Positions 24,539 to 33,869 are shown, counted from the stretch's first letter. The stretch is DNA of 40,571 nt from Nostoc sp. TH1S01 (GCA_018993265.1 JAGKSW010000066.1:1-40571); one strand, 5' to 3'. The notes: generated by a model not told the origin, from the sequence alone. A program made the numbers and translations.

Positions 24539-25972
24539 ATGACATCGCAAAATCTGATTGGTGGACGTTACCAAATTGTTGAAAAACTTGGTCAAGGAGG
24601 ATTTGGAATTACTTTCAAAGCCGTTGACACACAATTACCTGGAAATCCTTTATGTGTTGTCAAGCAGTTTAAACCTCAAAATCCAAATAATTGGGAAATT
24701 GGCAAAAGATTATTTGAACGGGAAGCAGAGCAACTACAAAAGCTACAAGAATTAATAAATCATCAACAAATTCCTCGCATTCTTGCTTACTTGACAGAAA
24801 ATCAAGAATTTTATTTGGTACAAGGATATATTCAAGGTCATGATCTCTCTCAGGAATTAGTATATGGTAAACGACTGAGTGAAACTAACGTAATTCAACT
24901 TTTACGCGATATTTTAGAAGTATTAAGTTTTGTTCATAAACATTATTTAATTCATCGGGATATCAAACCTTCAAATATTTTAAGACGTGCATCTGATAAT
25001 AAAATTTTTTTGATTGATTTTGGTGCAGTTAAAGAAATCACTACTCAAATAGCTAATCCTCAAGGGCAGCTAAATTCTGCCACTATTATAGGTAGTATAG
25101 GTTATGCACCTATTGAACAATGTTATGGTCATCCAGTATTAAGCAGTGATATATATGCAGTTGGTGTAATTGCTATTCAAGCTTTAACAGGGATTTTTCC
25201 TCCTAATTCAGCAATTTTTACTGCACACAATGGGGAAATTGTTTGGCGCGATCGCGCTCAAGTTAGCCCAGAATTAGCTAACATCATCGATAAAATGGTG
25301 CGTCGTGACCACAACCAGCGTTATCCATCAGCAGCAGAAGCATTGCAAGCGGTGAATGCACTTATTTTACCTCCCGACATAACACAGCCTCCGCCACCAA
25401 GCAGAAAAATTTCACAGAAAAAGTGGCTGGGGGTGGGAGTATTTGTAACTATCGCCTCCGTCATTCTATGGCTAGGATTTTCAACTATTCGCCCTCAACC
25501 TCAGCCTTTAATTAACGAATATTCTCAATCTGATATCAAAATTAAATATCCAGACAATTGGATAACCAAAAAGCCAGGTGATTTTGGTGGTGAATTAATT
25601 CAATTAATACCCCAAAATCTACAAAAAGAAAATTCTTGTGTTCCACAAGTTACTGTCAATAAAACCGAATTATTACAAGTCTTATCTCTCAATGAATATA
25701 AAAACATAATTTTAGAACGAATTAAGCAAGATGCTTCTCAGACAAAAATTACTGATATAACCAACTCAACAACTACATTATCTCAATACAATGCCTACAG
25801 ATTAACTTATTCCCGTCAAGAATATCAATGTCAATTTCAAGTTCTAGAAATTGGCACAGTCAGAGAAGGTAATGCTTACTATATTACTTATACAGCAGAA
25901 CAAAAAGAATATAATCGATATTTGCCATTGGTGGAAGCCATGATTAATTCTTTTGTAATTAAAACTCAATAG
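24539..25972 (+). CDS. Membrane Ser/Thr protein kinase with C-terminal PsbP-like domain
   Basis: A 477-residue Hanks-type kinase. The glycine loop is GQGGFG (18-23), the ATP-binding Lys is K42 (VVKQF), HRDIKPSN begins at 139, and DFG is at 160-162. A single membrane helix (about 296-314) follows a Pro-rich linker. The outer part (about 325-477) starts NEYSQSDIKIKYPDNW and resembles the PsbP/MOG1-like fold attached to cyanobacterial kinases. It should sense something outside the cytoplasm and phosphorylate inside. It lies next to, and converges on, the protease/COP23 operon. Confidence 0.9.
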   Translation: MTSQNLIGGRYQIVEKLGQGGFGITFKAVDTQLPGNPLCVVKQFKPQNPNNWEIGKRLFEREAEQLQKLQELINHQQIPRILAYLTENQEFYLVQGYIQGHDLSQELVYGKRLSETNVIQLLRDILEVLSFVHKHYLIHRDIKPSNILRRASDNKIFLIDFGAVKEITTQIANPQGQLNSATIIGSIGYAPIEQCYGHPVLSSDIYAVGVIAIQALTGIFPPNSAIFTAHNGEIVWRDRAQVSPELANIIDKMVRRDHNQRYPSAAEALQAVNALILPPDITQPPPPSRKISQKKWLGVGVFVTIASVILWLGFSTIRPQPQPLINEYSQSDIKIKYPDNWITKKPGDFGGELIQLIPQNLQKENSCVPQVTVNKTELLQVLSLNEYKNIILERIKQDASQTKITDITNSTTTLSQYNAYRLTYSRQEYQCQFQVLEIGTVREGNAYYITYTAEQKEYNRYLPLVEAMINSFVIKTQ

Positions 25973-26128
25973 ATGCGAACATTTGAAAGTAAAATAGTCG
26001 TAGTAAGTAGCTCAAATTAAAAGTGAAACGTCATTACAAGTGAAATTCAGTTAAACCAAGTAATCGCAGAGTCTCTATTTTACTTTTTTCAATGTTGACC
26101 TACTTATTAAAGGAATGGAATAAAATCG

Positions 26129-27760
26129 CTACTCAGACAGCCGCCAGATTTTGATAGTCTTGTCACTACTACCACTAGCTAAAGTTCTGCCATCTGGACT
26201 TATGGCGACTGAATTAACCCACTCAGAATGACCATTGAGAGTACGAATTTCTTGCCCTGTGGCGATGTTCCAGATTTTGATAGTCTTGTCACTACTACCA
26301 CTAGCTAAAGTTCTGCCATCTGGACTGATGGCGACTGACCAAACCGCATCAGAATGACCATTGAGGGTACGAATTTCTTGCCCTGTGGCGACATTCCAGA
26401 TTTTGATAGTTTTGTCACTACCACTAGCTAAAGTTCTGCCATCTGGACTGATGGCGACTGAGAAAACCCAGTCAGAATGACCATTGAGGGTACGAATTTC
26501 TTGCCCTGTGGCGATGTTCCAGATTTTGATAGTTTTGTCACTACTACCACTAGCTAAAGTTCTGCCATCTGGACTTATGGCGACTGAAATAACCCAGTCA
26601 GAATGACCATTGAGGGTACGAATTTCTTGCCCTGTGGCGACATTCCAGATTTTGATAGTTTTGTCACTACTACCACTAGCTAAAGTTCTGCCATCTGGAC
26701 TGATGGCGACTGAATTAACCCACGCAGAATGACCATTGAGGGTACGAATTTCTTGCCCTGTGGCGATGTTCCAGATTTTGATAGTTGCGTCCAAACTACT
26801 ACTAGCTAAAGTTCTGCCATCTGGACTGATGGCGACTGACCAAACCGCTTCAGAATGACCATTGAGGGTACGAATTTCTTGCCCTGTGGCGACATTCCAG
26901 ATTTTGATAGTCTTGTCGTTATTACCACTAGCTAAAGTTCTGCCATCTGGACTGATAGCGACTGAATTAACCAATACCGATATAGAATCATTGAGGGTTT
27001 TAGCTAAAACAAAATTGCCGGATAAGGTATTAGGATTTACACGTGTTGATATGGGCTTTGGTGTTGGTGTCGTACTTAGCGTAGGCTTTGGTGCTGGCGC
27101 AGTTGCTATCGGCTGAACTGATGGTGCAAAACTTAAATAAGTCTTCAACGGAATCCCTAACACAGTAGTTGCATTTGTATCAGGGCGAGTTGTAGCCCTT
27201 CCGTGAATCCCGACTAATTTACCCTGCTCATCGAGTATCGCTCCCCCACTCATCCCCGGAAAACCACCGATGTCATACACAAAGGCATAACCATCTTTTG
27301 GGTTTGACACCAGGCGGGAAATTCCACCTCTACGAAAATCAATGTCTGATGTTCCTTGGGGATAACCCGCTACAGCAATATTTGTCCCTAATGCTACTTG
27401 GTCAGAATTTCCCTTTTCCGCCACACGGTAATTTTGATTACTAGTAAACTGAAACACCGCCAAATCAACACCAGGAAATCGTTTTACTTGGCTGTTATTG
27501 AATCTATATCTTTGAGCATCTGGTGTCTGTACTGTGTAGTTACCTTCGAGTTGCACTACGTGCCAGTTTGTCACCACAGTATAAACATTGCCTTGACGCT
27601 CAATAATTACCCCAGAGCCAGTATTTGCGCCATCAATGCGGACTGTAACTTGTCGAGCAATATTAGCTATTTCTGAGGGTGTCAAAGCTGTAGCGACTGG
27701 CTGCACTATGACAATTCCTGTACCCAATAATAATGCCGCAAGTCCACCAGTAACCCTCAT
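26129..27760 (-). CDS. Secreted trypsin-like protease with seven-blade WD40 propeller
   Basis: A 543-residue protein with a signal peptide (MRVTGGLAALLLGTGIVIVQ, ending near VATA). The trypsin-like domain has His (TNWHVV), Asp (VDLAVFQF) and Ser (GMSGGAIL). A Pro/Thr-rich linker (KPTLSTTPTPKP) leads to seven WD40 repeats of 42 residues (SVAISPDGRTLASGSSDKTI then KIWN-V/I-ATGQEIRTLNGH). The repeats are nearly identical at DNA level; the fifth lacks one Ser codon. Repeats alternate WNV and WNI. The start overlaps the stop of the upstream protease gene (ATGA). The substrate is unknown; the propeller would bind a target outside the cytoplasm. Confidence 0.9.
   Translation of the reverse strand: MRVTGGLAALLLGTGIVIVQPVATALTPSEIANIARQVTVRIDGANTGSGVIIERQGNVYTVVTNWHVVQLEGNYTVQTPDAQRYRFNNSQVKRFPGVDLAVFQFTSNQNYRVAEKGNSDQVALGTNIAVAGYPQGTSDIDFRRGGISRLVSNPKDGYAFVYDIGGFPGMSGGAILDEQGKLVGIHGRATTRPDTNATTVLGIPLKTYLSFAPSVQPIATAPAPKPTLSTTPTPKPISTRVNPNTLSGNFVLAKTLNDSISVLVNSVAISPDGRTLASGNNDKTIKIWNVATGQEIRTLNGHSEAVWSVAISPDGRTLASSSLDATIKIWNIATGQEIRTLNGHSAWVNSVAISPDGRTLASGSSDKTIKIWNVATGQEIRTLNGHSDWVISVAISPDGRTLASGSSDKTIKIWNIATGQEIRTLNGHSDWVFSVAISPDGRTLASGSDKTIKIWNVATGQEIRTLNGHSDAVWSVAISPDGRTLASGSSDKTIKIWNIATGQEIRTLNGHSEWVNSVAISPDGRTLASGSSDKTIKIWRLSE
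26150..26990. repeat. 126-bp coding repeats of the WD40 propeller
   Basis: Seven near-identical units, each with GCCATCTGGACTKATGGCGA and TTGCCCTGTGGCGAYRTTCC. The variable dinucleotide in GATGTTCC/GACATTCC alternates from unit to unit. Short-read assemblies could collapse or expand this tract. Confidence 0.85.
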
Positions 27761-28581
27761 GATTGATTCCCCTGATACATCAACATTGATAACTGTTCAC
27801 TGTTCACTGATTTAACCGGTACAGCCATACTAGAACGGGTGATTAGTTCCTGCAAGTGGGGTTCTGGTTGCGAACCATCTTGATAAACTGCCGGTGTCTC
27901 CCACAGGGGATCTTTATGTAAGCTATTAATCCCCACCAATTCACCATGTATATTTAACAACGGTGCGCCACTCATACCTTTACGCACATCATTGGTGTAG
28001 CCAATCTGGTAGCCTTGCTCTAAAGCTTTGTCTAACAATAGGGTGACTTTCCCAGAGGTAAAGACAAACTGAGTTTTAGTTGGGGTAGACTGCTTTTGAG
28101 TTGCTAAATTGGCGATAAATCCACCCACAAACACCTCATCGCCGACTTGCAAAGGAGACGCATTAGAGAGGTTAGCGACTGGATAAACTATATCGGGACT
28201 ACGAAATTGCAACACAGATAAATCATCCTGCTGCAAATCGGCAATCTGCAATACAGTAGCTTGATATACACGCCCATCTGGTGTTTGAATTTGATAGGGT
28301 GGTTTAGCGGCTCTCAAAACGTGAGCATTAGTAATAACTGTATAAATTTCACCTTGGCGTTTTAGTAGAGTTCCTGAACCTAGTAACTCTGATGTGGTAA
28401 TTTTGACGGTGATAGTCTGAGCTAACTTTTGCAATTGCTCGACAGAAAGGCGATTAGGTCGCTCTACTCTGGTAGACTCGCTAGAAACGCTTTGCTGTTT
28501 TGAGAGTGCTAAGGAAACACCACCAAGACAAATCAGCAAGCACACCAGATAAATCATTTTGTGTTTGAGCCGCCAGTTCAT
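27757..28581 (-). CDS. Membrane-anchored or secreted trypsin-like serine protease
   Basis: A 274-residue protein with an N-terminal hydrophobic segment (MIYLVCLLICLGGVSLAL). Catalytic positions: His in ITNAHVL, Asp in QDDLSVLQF, Ser in KGMSGAPLL. It is the same fold as the N-terminal part of the next protein, but without WD40 repeats. It starts 6 nt after the COP23 gene and overlaps the next gene by 4 nt, so the three form one operon. Confidence 0.88.
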   Translation of the reverse strand: MNWRLKHKMIYLVCLLICLGGVSLALSKQQSVSSESTRVERPNRLSVEQLQKLAQTITVKITTSELLGSGTLLKRQGEIYTVITNAHVLRAAKPPYQIQTPDGRVYQATVLQIADLQQDDLSVLQFRSPDIVYPVANLSNASPLQVGDEVFVGGFIANLATQKQSTPTKTQFVFTSGKVTLLLDKALEQGYQIGYTNDVRKGMSGAPLLNIHGELVGINSLHKDPLWETPAVYQDGSQPEPHLQELITRSSMAVPVKSVNSEQLSMLMYQGNQS

Positions 28582-28587
28582 GCAATA

Positions 28588-29145
28588 TTAAGGAGTCGAT
28601 GAACTACACTCTTTACCGTCTATAAATTCCTTGACATCAACATACACATCACCTTCGTCATAAGTAAAAGCTTGACATCCACTTAAATTAATCACTAATT
28701 CTCCTGCATCCCGGCGCAAACTCAGCATTTGCTGTAAAACTCTCCCGGTGTCAGTTCCAGGTTTGAGGGTGACTAATATATTGTCTGCTGTACAAGGTGT
28801 CCCTCGGCGGTTAGAAATACACAACACTGGATAGCCGTTAAAGTTATCGCGGCTGGTAATGAAAAGTGGGCCGTTATCGTAGTAGCGTTGAAATCTGGCA
28901 GAGACTATCCTACAACGTTGTGCTGGGGATACTTTTCTAAAGTCGTTAGCAACCCAACGAATCAGCGTTTGATTTCCCCGTGCAGTGCGTACCTTAGTGA
29001 TAGGTACATTTCCTTCTTGAGAACAGAAGAATTTGTTACCGTCTGCGTAACTTGGTTCAGTTATAAAAATCCCCAAAAATAGAAGCGAGGTCACGGATGT
29101 TGCTGCTAATCCTGGTAATAATTGAGCCACTAACCTTAGCTGCAT
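28588..29145 (-). CDS. COP23-domain secreted protein
   Basis: A 185-residue protein with a signal peptide (a hydrophobic stretch ending EPSYA) and a mature part starting DGNKFFCSQEGNVPITKV, with RWVANDFRKVSPAQRCRIVS, NGPLFIT and PVLCISN. This is the COP23 pattern, named from a circadian-oscillating surface protein of a unicellular cyanobacterium. Paired Cys suggest disulfides outside the cytoplasm. The ATG at 29145 is preferred; the frame extends to a TTG at 29181. COP23 genes next to trypsin-like proteases suggest one pathway; the role is unknown. Confidence 0.8.
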   Translation of the reverse strand: MQLRLVAQLLPGLAATSVTSLLFLGIFITEPSYADGNKFFCSQEGNVPITKVRTARGNQTLIRWVANDFRKVSPAQRCRIVSARFQRYYDNGPLFITSRDNFNGYPVLCISNRRGTPCTADNILVTLKPGTDTGRVLQQMLSLRRDAGELVINLSGCQAFTYDEGDVYVDVKEFIDGKECSSSTP

Positions 29146-29337
29146 ATACCAACTACTAATTGCTAAAATACACCTATGCAATTAAGATACAACATTTAAT
29201 CTGCTTTTTTCTGATTCGCTTTATTTTGTTTCACAAAGTCAAATATGAAACCGCTTGCAACCAGCAATTAAAATTGCTAATGCTTTAGCATTGCATTTTT
29301 TCGTAAAATCTGATTGACTGCGATCGCTCACTTTAAA

Positions 29338-29670
29338 CTACCGATTTCTATAACCCCCATTAATCACAATATCTTTAATACATAAATAAATAATCACCAC
29401 AGTGAGTAAGAATTGCATAAATTGTAAAATAGGGTCTAATCGCCAACCTTGAAACACCAGAATCAATCCAGAAGTTAGCAGAAAAATAGGGATAATTATA
29501 GTTTGGAAAATATAAACGATTAAAGATAAACTCTCTAATCTTCTAGCGCGTTGAATTAGCAGAATTATCATAGTTATTATGTAAGATACAGCAAAAATAA
29601 TCTGCACAAAACCAATCAAACTGGCTGTATTCAAACCGAAATTTACTTGCATTAAAATTAATTCGTCCAT
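29338..29670 (-). CDS. Ycf66-family membrane protein
   Basis: A 110-residue protein with three hydrophobic segments. VNFGLNTASLIGFVQII at the N-terminus and GLILVFQGWRLDPILQFMQF are the hallmark of Ycf66, found in cyanobacteria and some plastids. The family start is M-x-VNFGLN, so the ATG at 29649 may be real; the ATG at 29670 starts 8 nt after the upstream gene and suits coupling. Function of Ycf66 is not settled; thylakoid location is likely. Confidence 0.83.
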   Translation of the reverse strand: MDELILMQVNFGLNTASLIGFVQIIFAVSYIITMIILLIQRARRLESLSLIVYIFQTIIIPIFLLTSGLILVFQGWRLDPILQFMQFLLTVVIIYLCIKDIVINGGYRNR

Positions 29671-29678
29671 GAGTAATT

Positions 29679-31517
29679 TTAACCACTCAACGCAATACTA
29701 TAACCCAATTTTTTCACGGCGTTACGGAATTTAGTTTCTGATTCGCTAGGCACAACTAAATGCTTTTCACCTGCTAAGAAACACAGCTTTTTGGTGCGGG
29801 AGTCGTTGGCGATTAATACAGCTAAAGCTGCATCAGTGCATTCTATCAACCGGGCTTGACCGCGATCGCGCAAACTATTGCCTCGCGCTTCAATATCTGC
29901 TAAAAATTGATTGACGGTTTCTGGCAATTCATGACCACTGCGGGCTTGCAAAAATTCTCGTAATTGGGTGATGCTTTGTCCTTCTTCTATCGCGCTCAAT
30001 AACTTAGCCGTCTCTAACCGCCACACCGCATCCGAAATTTTTTGGGCGTAAACATCCAGCACGATAGTATCAGCAGGAGTAATTGGTTCCCCAGTCGCGG
30101 CTATTTCTAAGTTTGGTAATACTCGGAATACCGCCCGTACTTCTAACGGTGGCGGTGTATAGTCATTTTGCAAACCTAAGCAATATGCACCCAAAGGCGT
30201 TAATTGCATACACATCAACCCGTCATAACGGCTGAGAAACGGTAAGTCATCGGTTCCCCATAAATCGCTGTAGTCGGGACGAACCCCACCTGGGTTAACG
30301 TAGCCAATATTAATCATCCCCAAGGTGGCGACATATTCAAATAGCAGACATAAAGTATATCTGCCTTGTAAAATCTCCCAATCATCGCCACCATTACCTA
30401 AGCTACCGTAATGGGAGTCACTAATATACAAATTCCAAGCATTGCGGGTAACTTCAAAATCGTAGCCTTTGACTAGAATGCAGCGAAACAGTTCATTTAC
30501 ACCCGTCCAGCGTCCAATGGGACACTCTGCTAAGGCTTTGGTAATGGCTTCGCGGCGTTTGTCTGGGGCTGTTAAACCTTGCTTACCTTTGCCTGTTTGT
30601 CCTTTAATGGCATCTATGCGGCGTAGTTCGTCTAATACTTTATTTTTTAGCCATTTTTTCCAAATATTGCGGATGGTGGCGGCGGGTGGGTTGGTGAGGG
30701 CTTTTTGTCCGGCTTTGGTTAAGACTAGGCGTTTGCTAGAAAGTTCAGCTAAACCTGCGGCTTGGACTAGCATTGCCCAGGCGAAGGGCTTAATAAAACC
30801 GATTTTTTCGTATGATGGTGTAGATGGGTCATCGTTGTAATAATCGCCGCCAGTCAATACAGAGGCGATCGCACTCATACTACTATTATTTGGATATCCC
30901 GTTTTATCACTAACACTGAGTTTGCCGGCATTAATTAACCGCAGTACCGCGAGTAAATCTTGTTGTGCAGCAGTTTCCATTTCACACTGCTTGACGACAA
31001 TTTCTTTTTCATGGGTTTCTCGTTCGCGGGTTTTCCAGTTCCATTCTCGCCACTGCAAACGAAAAACCTCTGGACATTTATCTAAGCTATTCATCGAAAA
31101 TTCTGCTGGTGGCGAAACAAAGGCTTTCAAGCGTGTTTGCAAATCTTGGGGAATAATTTGGCCGTAGATAAATAAACACAACAACGATGGTTGACGCTTG
31201 AAGCCGTATACGTCAGATGTTCCCCAATTAGGTTCTTCCAGATATTTAGCGTAGAAACGTGTACCGTTAAACAAACCATCTGTGTTGTATATCGTTTCCG
31301 CTACTGCCTTTTGTTGCAGATGATCTAGTTCTCGCCACAATTGTTGCAGATTTTCACCCACAAGATAACGCTGAATCACTGCAATGATTTCGGCTTTGCG
31401 TGTGGGTTTGCTATTAGTATTTAGTAATGCTGCCAGCTTTTTTAGTTCATCAACAGATAATTGCTGTAAAGCCTCATCAACTGTGGAAATGCTTAATTGA
31501 TCCTGATAGTAAGGCAT
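29679..31517 (-). CDS. SAP-domain protein with possible XPB-N-like region
   Basis: A 612-residue soluble protein. Residues about 20-52 (SVDELKKLAALLNTNSKPTR, then KAEIIAVIQRYL) fit a SAP-type helix-extended loop-helix DNA-binding motif. Two winged-helix-like stretches follow (QQDLLAVLRLINAGKLSVSD, about 190-210; AMLVQAAGLAELSSKRLVLT). Residues about 455-612 (FRVLPNLEIAATGEPITPAD, SDAVWRLETAKLL, SITQLREFLQARSGHELP) resemble the helicase-associated XPB/Ssl2 N-terminal-like domain (PF13625 type). Actinobacteria pair such proteins with XPB. This one sits 5 kb from the XPB gene on the same strand. Family call is moderate. Confidence 0.65.
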   Translation of the reverse strand: MPYYQDQLSISTVDEALQQLSVDELKKLAALLNTNSKPTRKAEIIAVIQRYLVGENLQQLWRELDHLQQKAVAETIYNTDGLFNGTRFYAKYLEEPNWGTSDVYGFKRQPSLLCLFIYGQIIPQDLQTRLKAFVSPPAEFSMNSLDKCPEVFRLQWREWNWKTRERETHEKEIVVKQCEMETAAQQDLLAVLRLINAGKLSVSDKTGYPNNSSMSAIASVLTGGDYYNDDPSTPSYEKIGFIKPFAWAMLVQAAGLAELSSKRLVLTKAGQKALTNPPAATIRNIWKKWLKNKVLDELRRIDAIKGQTGKGKQGLTAPDKRREAITKALAECPIGRWTGVNELFRCILVKGYDFEVTRNAWNLYISDSHYGSLGNGGDDWEILQGRYTLCLLFEYVATLGMINIGYVNPGGVRPDYSDLWGTDDLPFLSRYDGLMCMQLTPLGAYCLGLQNDYTPPPLEVRAVFRVLPNLEIAATGEPITPADTIVLDVYAQKISDAVWRLETAKLLSAIEEGQSITQLREFLQARSGHELPETVNQFLADIEARGNSLRDRGQARLIECTDAALAVLIANDSRTKKLCFLAGEKHLVVPSESETKFRNAVKKLGYSIALSG

Positions 31518-31589
31518 GGCAATGCACTAGAAATAACCTGCGATTTTCAACCTATAAGCAAGATAGGTTTAGGAAAATCTTACAATATT

Positions 31590-31655
31590 AAGTGCTGAGT
31601 GCTGAGTCAAGAAAATATACTAACCTCTAGTCTCTAACCTCTAACCTCTCACCTC
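31590..31655. repeat. Heptamer arrays GTGCTGA and CCTCTAA
   Basis: AGTGCTGAGTGCTGAGT is followed by ACCTCTAGTCTCTAACCTCT and further CTAACCT units. It lies in the gap before the coiled-coil gene end. Confidence 0.75.
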
Positions 31656-32340
31656 ATTTCTTTTTTGAAGAATAATTTTGAGATTGATTTTCTTGGCGTA
31701 ATTGTTGTCTGCCATTGGTGATAATTCTTAACATATCTTTGAGGTCTTGCTCGATATTTTCGAGGACACTATCGGCATATTGATCAGCACCATCTTCAAT
31801 TTCTTGGGCTTGTGCGATCGCAGTTTGTCGCATTTGTTCTAATTCTTCCATACAAGTTTGCCGCCTGCGTTCAATTTCCGCAAGGGTTTCTTGCATCATC
31901 GCCTCACATTCTTGCTGGGTTTTGCGCCGTAGCTGTTCTGCTTCGTGTTCCGCCTGCCTGAGAATATCACTTTCTGCCAAAATTTGCGCTCTTTTGGCTT
32001 GAGCTGCTTCGACAATTTGCTGTCCATATTCTTCGGCTTCTAACATCACTTCTTGCTTGTGTTGCAGAATTGCAGCAGCTTCCTGAAACACCGAAGGTAA
32101 AGAAACGCGAATAAAATCTAACTGTTCAAAAAGTTTGTCTTCATCTATTAATGTGCGCCCCGTTAGGGGAACTCGCCAACTCGACAAAATCAAATCTTCT
32201 AAACGGTTGAGTTCTTGCTGAATATCTACACTTCCGCTTCGGGAGTTTTCCCCGTTGACGACTCCATTGGGATACTCTGGAGGGGAGGGATAATTGCCGT
32301 TGCGGTCGGGTTCGCTATTGGATAGTTGTGGTTGTAGCAT
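31654..32340 (-). CDS. Coiled-coil protein, DivIVA/AtpF-like
   Basis: A 228-residue protein. The first 45 residues are Pro/Asn/Ser-rich; from about 95 to 210 it is a long charged coiled coil ([40 protein letters not shown]). It resembles DivIVA-like or ATP synthase b-like stalks but has no membrane helix. The first 115 nt overlap the 3' end of coaD in another frame. No other in-frame ATG occurs before residue 97. Its place beside coaD is common in cyanobacteria from memory. Function unknown. Confidence 0.7.
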   Translation of the reverse strand: MLQPQLSNSEPDRNGNYPSPPEYPNGVVNGENSRSGSVDIQQELNRLEDLILSSWRVPLTGRTLIDEDKLFEQLDFIRVSLPSVFQEAAAILQHKQEVMLEAEEYGQQIVEAAQAKRAQILAESDILRQAEHEAEQLRRKTQQECEAMMQETLAEIERRRQTCMEELEQMRQTAIAQAQEIEDGADQYADSVLENIEQDLKDMLRIITNGRQQLRQENQSQNYSSKKK

Positions 32341-32801
32341 TTGTATATATCTAAAGCAATGTGCGGGGGAACAAGATGATCGACAGAACCACCAAATCTT
32401 GCGATCTCTTTTATCACACTACTACTTAAAAAACTATACTCATTTGATGTTGCGAGAAAAACTGTTTCAATCTGAGTAGACAGAGTTTTATTCGTGTGCG
32501 CCATCTGTAATTCTACTTCAAAGTCAGAAATTGCTCGTAAACCGCGTAACAACACTTGTGCTTGGCGCTGTTGGGCATAATTTACAGTCAAACCATCAAA
32601 ACTATCTGCTTCGACATTTGGTAGGTGTTGCGTAGCTATCCGAATTTGTTCTAGTCGTTGCTGCACAGTGAACAACGGTACTTTATTGGGATTCCGCAGC
32701 ACAGCTACAATTACCTTGTCAAACAGCCTACTACCACGTTGAATAATGTCAAGGTGTCCTAAAGTGATGGGATCAAAACTGCCAGGATAGATAGCAATCA
32801 C
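32226..32801 (-). CDS. coaD: Phosphopantetheine adenylyltransferase
   Basis: Catalyses the penultimate step of coenzyme A synthesis (4'-phosphopantetheine + ATP). Nucleotidyltransferase motifs: [15 protein letters not shown] at the N-terminus and the [11 protein letters not shown] equivalent of ISSTxVR/KE. A GTG at 32801 gives the family start (V/M)[10 protein letters not shown]; the frame runs to a GTG at 32819. The protein (191 residues) has a 30-residue C-terminal tail beyond the usual end, which overlaps the next gene. Confidence 0.92.
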   Translation of the reverse strand: MIAIYPGSFDPITLGHLDIIQRGSRLFDKVIVAVLRNPNKVPLFTVQQRLEQIRIATQHLPNVEADSFDGLTVNYAQQRQAQVLLRGLRAISDFEVELQMAHTNKTLSTQIETVFLATSNEYSFLSSSVIKEIARFGGSVDHLVPPHIALDIYKCYNHNYPIANPTATAIIPPLQSIPMESSTGKTPEAEV

Positions 32802-32857
32802 AATATTTCGATGTATCACAGTTATTGAGGTGATTATATCGGATTACTCTATGCTGA

Positions 32858-32955
32858 GTTGAAAGTGCTGAGTGCTGAGTGCTGAGTGGGGAGTAAAAAG
32901 TACTAATCCCTAACCTCTAGCCCCTAGCCTCTAACCTCTAACCCCTAACCCCTAC
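32858..32955. repeat. Abutting heptamer arrays GTGCTGA, GGGGAGT and CCTCTAA
   Basis: Three GTGCTGA units, then GTGGGGAGTAAAAAG, then an array of ACCTCTA/GCCCCTA/ACCCCTA units that touches the 3' end of the histone-deacetylase-like gene (stop codon at 32952). It is the densest repeat of the window. Confidence 0.8.
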
Positions 32956-33869
32956 AGTCTATACTGACGATAAACCTCACTAGCAGCACGATGGATGAGA
33001 GAATGTCGCCACACTAGAGATTTCATGTCATCGGCGTATCCACCGCCAATTACACAGGCGACGGGATAACCTGCGCTGACACAGGTATGTAAAACTTGCA
33101 TTTCTCGACGGAAAAGCCCAGTATCAGTTAATGCTAATTTGCCCAAGCGATCGCCTATGTGAGTATCCACACCCGCATCGTAAAATACTAAATCAGGCTG
33201 AATCTCTGATAACAAATCTGGCAAATATTCAGCTAAGGTTTGCAAATAAGCATCATCTTCCATTCCCACGGGGAGGGGGACATCTAAATCACTTTTTTGT
33301 TTTGCACCGGGAAAATTGACTTCACAGTGCATTGAGAAAGTAAACACACTTGCATCATCAGAGAAGATAAAAGCCGTACCGTCTCCTTGATGCACATCCA
33401 AATCGACAATCAAAATTTTTTGCACCAGTCCAAGTTTTTGTAAAACGCGAGATGCGATCGCTAAATCGTTAAAAATACAAAAACCAGATCCATAACTGGG
33501 GAAGGCGTGATGAGTTCCCCCAGCCGTATTGCAAGCTAAACCCTGACTTAAAGCCATCTGAGCCGTTAGTATCGTACCACCAACCGCTACACAGGTACGA
33601 TTTACTAAAGCTGGACTCCAAGGCAAACCTATGCGGCGTTGGGCTTTATAATCTAAAGTCCCATCACAATAGGCTTGCACATAATTTGGTGTATGCACTA
33701 ACTCAATCAACTCTTGCGATGGACGTTGCGGAGTGTGAAACTGATTTGAGTGCGCTACTTGATCAGTCAATAGCAATTCATACAATTTGCGAAACTTAGC
33801 CATTGGGAAACGATGTCCTTCTGGCAAAGGTGCAACATAGTCTGAATGATAAATTATTGGCAAGTCCAT
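32952..33869 (-). CDS. Histone-deacetylase-superfamily hydrolase
   Basis: A 305-residue Zn-dependent deacetylase-like protein. Catalytic His pair GGTHHAF (H120, H121), metal ligands DLDVHQGDGT (D158, H160) and YDAGVD near 240 are intact, and IGGGYADD gives the substrate-loop Gly/Tyr motif. Related bacterial members act on acetylpolyamines or acetylated proteins; the closest type by length is HDAC11-like (class IV). Soluble. It is transcribed opposite to the MscS gene. Confidence 0.9.
   Translation of the reverse strand: MDLPIIYHSDYVAPLPEGHRFPMAKFRKLYELLLTDQVAHSNQFHTPQRPSQELIELVHTPNYVQAYCDGTLDYKAQRRIGLPWSPALVNRTCVAVGGTILTAQMALSQGLACNTAGGTHHAFPSYGSGFCIFNDLAIASRVLQKLGLVQKILIVDLDVHQGDGTAFIFSDDASVFTFSMHCEVNFPGAKQKSDLDVPLPVGMEDDAYLQTLAEYLPDLLSEIQPDLVFYDAGVDTHIGDRLGKLALTDTGLFRREMQVLHTCVSAGYPVACVIGGGYADDMKSLVWRHSLIHRAASEVYRQYRL

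Noticed and set aside
31654-32340. ATP synthase subunit b
   Set aside because: The coiled coil is similar but the N-terminal membrane helix is missing.
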